Position numbers and translations under genes: made by a program. Positions 16,015 through 19,000 of a stretch of DNA of 19,000 bases are shown here, piece by piece. Source of the stretch: Parvicella sp963922585 (lineage in GTDB: Bacteria > Bacteroidota > Bacteroidia > Flavobacteriales_D > Parvicellaceae). The notes below the pieces were generated by a model that saw nothing but the letters and a program-made list of their open reading frames with translations, made no database searches and was not told the DNA's origin. The stretch is taken from assembly GCA_963922585.1 (NCBI GenBank), contig CAWUIK010000058.1, forward strand, positions 1 to 19,000, given 5' to 3'. The first letter of the stretch is position 1, and each line of letters opens with the position of its first letter.

Positions 16015-16581
16015 ATGGCAAATACATCAGATATAAGAAATGGACTCTGTCTTGATATAGACGGAAAGATTGTTCAGATTATTGAATTTCAGCACGTAAA
16101 ACCAGGAAAAGGGCCTGCATTTGTAAGAACAAAGTACAGAGTAATTGAAACTGGAAAAGTGATTGACAAAACATTCTCTGCTGGTCACAAAATTGATATT
16201 GTAAGAGTAGAAAATAGAGAATATCAATATTTATATCAAGAAGGAAATCAATTCGTTTTTATGAATAATGATACTTTTGAGCAAATCTATATTCCAATAA
16301 GCATGGTGGACAAAAAAGACTTCATGATAGAAGGAATGACGGTAAATATTTTAGTTCATGCAGAAGAAGAAACGCCTCTTGTTGTGGAATTGCCTCAATT
16401 TATTGATACTGAAGTAACTTATACAGAACCAGGCATTAAAGGAGATACTGCCACCAACACATTAAAACCTGCTACCATAACTACAGGCGCGGAAATTAAA
16501 GTTCCTTTATTTATCGGAATCGGAGACAAAATTAAAGTGGATGTTGAAAAAGGTCAATACGCAGAGAGGATAAAGGATTAA
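16015..16581 (+). CDS. efp: Elongation factor P
   Basis: Cytoplasmic translation factor that binds between the P and E sites and rescues ribosomes stalled on polyproline. Its 188 residues and three-domain beta-barrel layout are standard. The KOW-like N-terminal domain (about 1-63) has the loop HVKPGKGPAF, whose tip Lys32 is the position that is modified in other bacteria. The middle OB domain (about 68-130) follows, then the C-terminal OB domain with the signature region TEPGIKGDTATNTLKPATITTGAEIKVPLFI. The tip residue is Lys, not Arg, so EpmA-type or another lysine modification, or none, is expected rather than EarP rhamnosylation. No modification enzyme gene is in the window. Confidence 0.97.
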   Translation: MANTSDIRNGLCLDIDGKIVQIIEFQHVKPGKGPAFVRTKYRVIETGKVIDKTFSAGHKIDIVRVENREYQYLYQEGNQFVFMNNDTFEQIYIPISMVDKKDFMIEGMTVNILVHAEEETPLVVELPQFIDTEVTYTEPGIKGDTATNTLKPATITTGAEIKVPLFIGIGDKIKVDVEKGQYAERIKD

Positions 16582-16588
16582 TTTTCAA

Positions 16589-16657
16589 GGTTTGGAGTTC
16601 GGGGTTCGAGGTTATCTTAACCCTAACCGCTAATCACTAACAACTAACGACTAACCG
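16589..16657. repeat. Heptamer-periodic, imperfectly palindromic intergenic element
   Basis: The left half consists of 7-base units of GGTTnGn type: GGTTTGG, AGTTCGG, GGTTCGA, GGTTATC (16589-16616). The right half consists of CTAACnn units: CTAACCG, CTAATCA, CTAACAA, CTAACGA, CTAACCG (16623-16657). The halves are related as inverted repeats. GGTTA (16610-16614) pairs with TAACC (16618-16622), and GGTT (16603-16606) with AACC (16625-16628) after a small internal loop. It fills the gap between efp and the VOC gene, is non-coding and has no T run on the plus strand, so it is not a classical terminator. Confidence 0.75.
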
Positions 16658-16680
16658 CAAAAAAGTAACAGATAAAAAAT

Positions 16681-17742
16681 ATGCATACAATTCACGGAAT
16701 TCAGCATTTAGGAGTGGGTGTTGCCCACCATGAAGAAGCATGGAGATGGTACAGAAAGTTTTTTGGAATGGATGTTCCTTTTTTTAATGCTGAGGCACCT
16801 GCGCCATTAATGGATATCTACACAAACAATGAAACCATCACTAAAAGAGCTGCTATGGTGATGAACTTAAAAGGTGGCTGTGCCATGGAAGTGGTCTGCC
16901 CTACTTCATTTCAAGCAACACGTTCGGATAAACAATTTCAATTAGGCGATTTAGGTATTTTTATTGGAATGATAAAATCTCCTGATGTTTCAAAATCATA
17001 TCAATTTTTCAAGGATAATGGTGCTCAATTAGCAAGCGGAATCAAAAAAATGCCAAATGGTTGGGATACATTTTATTGTTATGATGTTGACGGAAATATT
17101 TGGCAGATTGTCCCTGGAGGAGAATGGTACACCAACTACAAACACAACACTGGAGGAACAATTGGTTGCAGTATTGGTGTTAGTGATATTGATAAAGCCA
17201 AAACATTATACGCTGATATTTTAGGATATGACCAAGTAGTTTATGATGATACACAAGTATTTAGCGATTGGAAATTTGTTCCTGGAGGCGATAATACTTT
17301 TAGAAGAGTTTTACTAACTCAATCCAATCCTTCTGGAGGCGGATTTACCAAATTAAGTGGCAAAACCTATATTGAATTAGTGCAAGAAATTTCTGATAGA
17401 AAACCTCTTAAAATATACGAAGGCAGAAAATGGGGAGATGTAGGTTTTGTACACCTTGGGTTTGACGTTAGAGGCATGCAGGAATTAGGTAAAATTTTGG
17501 ATGAAAAAGGTTTTGGATTTACATGTGACACCAAAAATGTTTTGAGCATGGGAGACAGCACCAAAGTGCATTGTACATATATCGAAGACCCTGACGGAAC
17601 ATTGATTGAGTTGATTGAAGTGTATAAAATTCCAATCATAGAAAAACTAGGCATCAATTTGAATGTAGAAAAAAGACCTGCCAATAAACCACTACCCGAT
17701 GTTATGCTAAAAGCATTGAGGTTTGCTAGGATAAAAGATTAA
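16681..17742 (+). CDS. Tandem VOC-domain (glyoxalase/dioxygenase superfamily) protein
   Basis: A cytoplasmic protein of 353 residues with four beta-alpha-beta-beta-beta modules forming two VOC domains (about 1-147 and 158-316). Members are metal-dependent isomerases, lyases or extradiol dioxygenases. Candidate ligands in the first domain are His9 (IQHLGVGV) and Glu70 (CAMEVV), but the last strand (DVDGNIWQIV) has Gln142 where Glu is usual. In the second domain Glu232 (YIELVQ), His258 (FVHLGFDV) and Glu310 (DPDGTLIELIEV) are present, while the opening strand (IGCSIGVSDI) lacks a His. The reaction cannot be assigned. It does not match 4-hydroxyphenylpyruvate dioxygenase motifs. The C-terminal tail (about 317-353) is extra. 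The ATG at 16681 follows the heptamer element; no TAnnTTTG box is visible upstream. Confidence 0.85.
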   Translation: MHTIHGIQHLGVGVAHHEEAWRWYRKFFGMDVPFFNAEAPAPLMDIYTNNETITKRAAMVMNLKGGCAMEVVCPTSFQATRSDKQFQLGDLGIFIGMIKSPDVSKSYQFFKDNGAQLASGIKKMPNGWDTFYCYDVDGNIWQIVPGGEWYTNYKHNTGGTIGCSIGVSDIDKAKTLYADILGYDQVVYDDTQVFSDWKFVPGGDNTFRRVLLTQSNPSGGGFTKLSGKTYIELVQEISDRKPLKIYEGRKWGDVGFVHLGFDVRGMQELGKILDEKGFGFTCDTKNVLSMGDSTKVHCTYIEDPDGTLIELIEVYKIPIIEKLGINLNVEKRPANKPLPDVMLKALRFARIKD

Positions 17743-17768
17743 AGGCATTTTTTTTATATTATAAAACC

Positions 17769-17807
17769 AAAAGAGTCGCTTCAAATAATATGAGCGACTC
17801 TTTTTTT
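17769..17807. terminator. Strong bidirectional rho-independent terminator
   Basis: AAAAGAGTCGCT (17769-17780) pairs fully with AGCGACTCTTTT (17793-17804). The GC-rich core is nine pairs and the loop is 12 bases. A run of seven T follows on the plus strand (17801-17807), and TTTT follows on the minus strand. It lies 26 bases after the VOC gene stop and 27 bases beyond the stop of the opposing gene, and serves both. Confidence 0.92.
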
Positions 17808-17834
17808 ATGAAAACTAATTTTGGGGTAGAATAT

Positions 17835-19000
17835 TTAAGGACATGCTATGGGCGTAGAAACCATATTACCTGCATTATCTACAGTTACTCTAAAACAACT
17901 TCCACTAGGAGAAGTCATGATTACGCCTCTGTTACTATTTGGCAAATAAATATCTCCATCATTTACTTCTAATTTTGCTCTCGGTTGATCAGTACCTAAA
18001 CCAACAAAACCTGATTGAGAAATAGTATTCTCGCTTACAAATAATGCTGGTGTGTTGTTTCCATCTTTTCCGAATGCAAGAGTAAATGAATTACTTTTGT
18101 CGACCGTTAATGGACTTACTGCACTTGATCCCTTCCCAATTACTATAGCGTTTCCTGCATTGAGTTCTAAAAATCTACCTAAACCATAATTAAAAACTCC
18201 AATATTTGATTTAATGTCGCTTCCAAAAAAATAACTTGCAGATTTTGACTCAATATTCCATCCCGAACAAAACGAAGGATAAGAATCATATACACCTCCT
18301 CCATATTTTATCTTTATTTCACGACCAAAAGCGTATTTATATAATGTAAATCCAGTTGCGCCTATAGTATCTCCATATCCAACAGCTAAACTAAATCCTC
18401 CTCTAGAATAGTTATCTAGACCAATAATCCCTGAGTTTGAAGCGCGTAATTCATTGTTTGAACCCATTACAAAACCTCTTGAAGCATTGAAAAGTGTATT
18501 GTTTGTTCCAGACACAATACTTAAATCAGATCCTGCACTTATATTGTGTGTATTACCAAGTAAGGCAGTTGAATCATTTACAAATTGCCAATAGTTGCTC
18601 GACAATGGAAGTGCAACAGTATTTCCATTAGTAATGCTCAAATTACTTCCAACTAAGGACAATGTTTGAAGTTCATTCGCAGGGTCTGCATCTGCATCAT
18701 CCGCATTGGTAATAAATCCGGCATCATTTGTCAAATCAGAGGTATTTGTTGGAATGTTTGGCACGTTATTCAAATCTGTATAGTCTCCACTAAATACATT
18801 CTCGGCCGTTTTTGCATGTAAAGCATAAGGTACACTCACTAATGAAGAGGTTCCCATTAATTGGAAGTTGGAACCGCCATTGATATCTAATTCTACTTGA
18901 ACAAAATGACTATTTGCTCCCCAATTGATGGTAGAAATATCTCCTGAAACTAATTGACCTTCACCAATTTTGAAATTAGCTAAACCTTGGGCAGTTGTAT
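17835..19000 (-). CDS. Surface/secreted protein with YadA-head-like beta-roll (5' end beyond window)
   Basis: The reading frame stays open from the stop at 17835 to the right edge, giving 387 visible codons before the stop. The Met at 18857 is therefore internal, and the N-terminus with any signal peptide is off the window. The visible part begins with an Ig-like or collar-like segment ending VQVELDING...MGTSSLVSVPYALHAKTAENV, which recurs in large Bacteroidota surface proteins. Linker motifs follow (DLTNDAGFITNADDADADP and ELQTLSLVGSNLSI). Next is a region (about visible residues 155-315) with short repeats ending in a small residue plus G, such as FVMGSN, GIIGLD, SLAVGYG, YAFGRE, AIVIGKG and TLAFGKD, as in the left-handed beta-roll heads of trimeric adhesins. 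The C-terminus (GFVGLGTDQPRAKLEVNDGDIYLPN, then SCFRVTVDNAGNMVSTPIACP) resembles phage-tail-spike-like ends. An adhesin-like role is inferred. Confidence 0.8.
   Translation of the reverse strand, partial: TTAQGLANFKIGEGQLVSGDISTINWGANSHFVQVELDINGGSNFQLMGTSSLVSVPYALHAKTAENVFSGDYTDLNNVPNIPTNTSDLTNDAGFITNADDADADPANELQTLSLVGSNLSITNGNTVALPLSSNYWQFVNDSTALLGNTHNISAGSDLSIVSGTNNTLFNASRGFVMGSNNELRASNSGIIGLDNYSRGGFSLAVGYGDTIGATGFTLYKYAFGREIKIKYGGGVYDSYPSFCSGWNIESKSASYFFGSDIKSNIGVFNYGLGRFLELNAGNAIVIGKGSSAVSPLTVDKSNSFTLAFGKDGNNTPALFVSENTISQSGFVGLGTDQPRAKLEVNDGDIYLPNSNRGVIMTSPSGSCFRVTVDNAGNMVSTPIACP

Noticed and set aside
16681..17742. 4-hydroxyphenylpyruvate dioxygenase
   Set aside because: Length is similar, but the HPPD substrate-site and C-terminal helix motifs are not seen and the metal ligands do not fit.
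17790..17972. 60-codon plus-strand frame after the VOC gene
   Set aside because: It starts within the strong terminator and then runs antisense to the surface protein gene; no support as a gene.
18855..18857. ATG as the true start of the surface protein gene
   Set aside because: The frame continues open upstream to the window edge with a matching domain sequence, so this Met is internal.

Overview
The window is AT-rich and reads as chromosomal DNA of a member of the Bacteroidota, probably Flavobacteriales or a close relative. Three things point there. Most promoters match the Bacteroidota -7 box TAnnTTTG. Start codons lack an upstream Shine-Dalgarno sequence. The content is typical of the phylum: a triple parvulin/SurA chaperone cluster, a ChaN-like protein and a large surface protein carrying the VPYALHAKTAE-type segment. 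Species cannot be named from sequence reading alone. I see no tRNA, rRNA, CRISPR, insertion sequence or prophage, and no gene-free stretch above 300 bases.

Layout. Bases 1-54 are an (AACT)n microsatellite. On the minus strand follow an ABC-F ATPase of the Uup type and a DEAD-box RNA helicase of the RhlE type, each with its own -7 box. Divergent from the helicase is an Nramp-like membrane transporter whose metal-site motifs are not canonical. Then come guaB (IMP dehydrogenase) with a perfect inverted repeat over its predicted transcription start, and an envelope-folding cluster: a two-domain parvulin PPIase, a lipoprotein SurA paralogue with a decayed PPIase domain, and SurA. A small GNAT acetyltransferase follows 11 bases after surA. 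It converges on a minus-strand ChaN-family secreted protein.

The next plus-strand block holds a small lipoprotein of unknown function, pgk, a PyrR-like phosphoribosyltransferase, a GT-C-like polytopic membrane protein (TTG start), efp (elongation factor P) and a tandem VOC-domain protein. Between efp and the VOC gene is a 7-base-periodic, imperfectly palindromic intergenic element. A strong bidirectional terminator at 17769-17807 separates the VOC gene from a minus-strand surface protein with a YadA-head-like beta-roll. That gene runs off the right edge, so its N-terminus is missing.

Functionally this is mostly core housekeeping (translation and RNA helpers, purine synthesis, glycolysis, outer-membrane protein folding) with a few accessory envelope genes. 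I found no clear new multi-gene system. The most worthwhile leads are the divergent Nramp paralogue, the palindrome at the guaB start site, the decayed middle member of the chaperone trio, the heptamer element after efp and the truncated surface protein.
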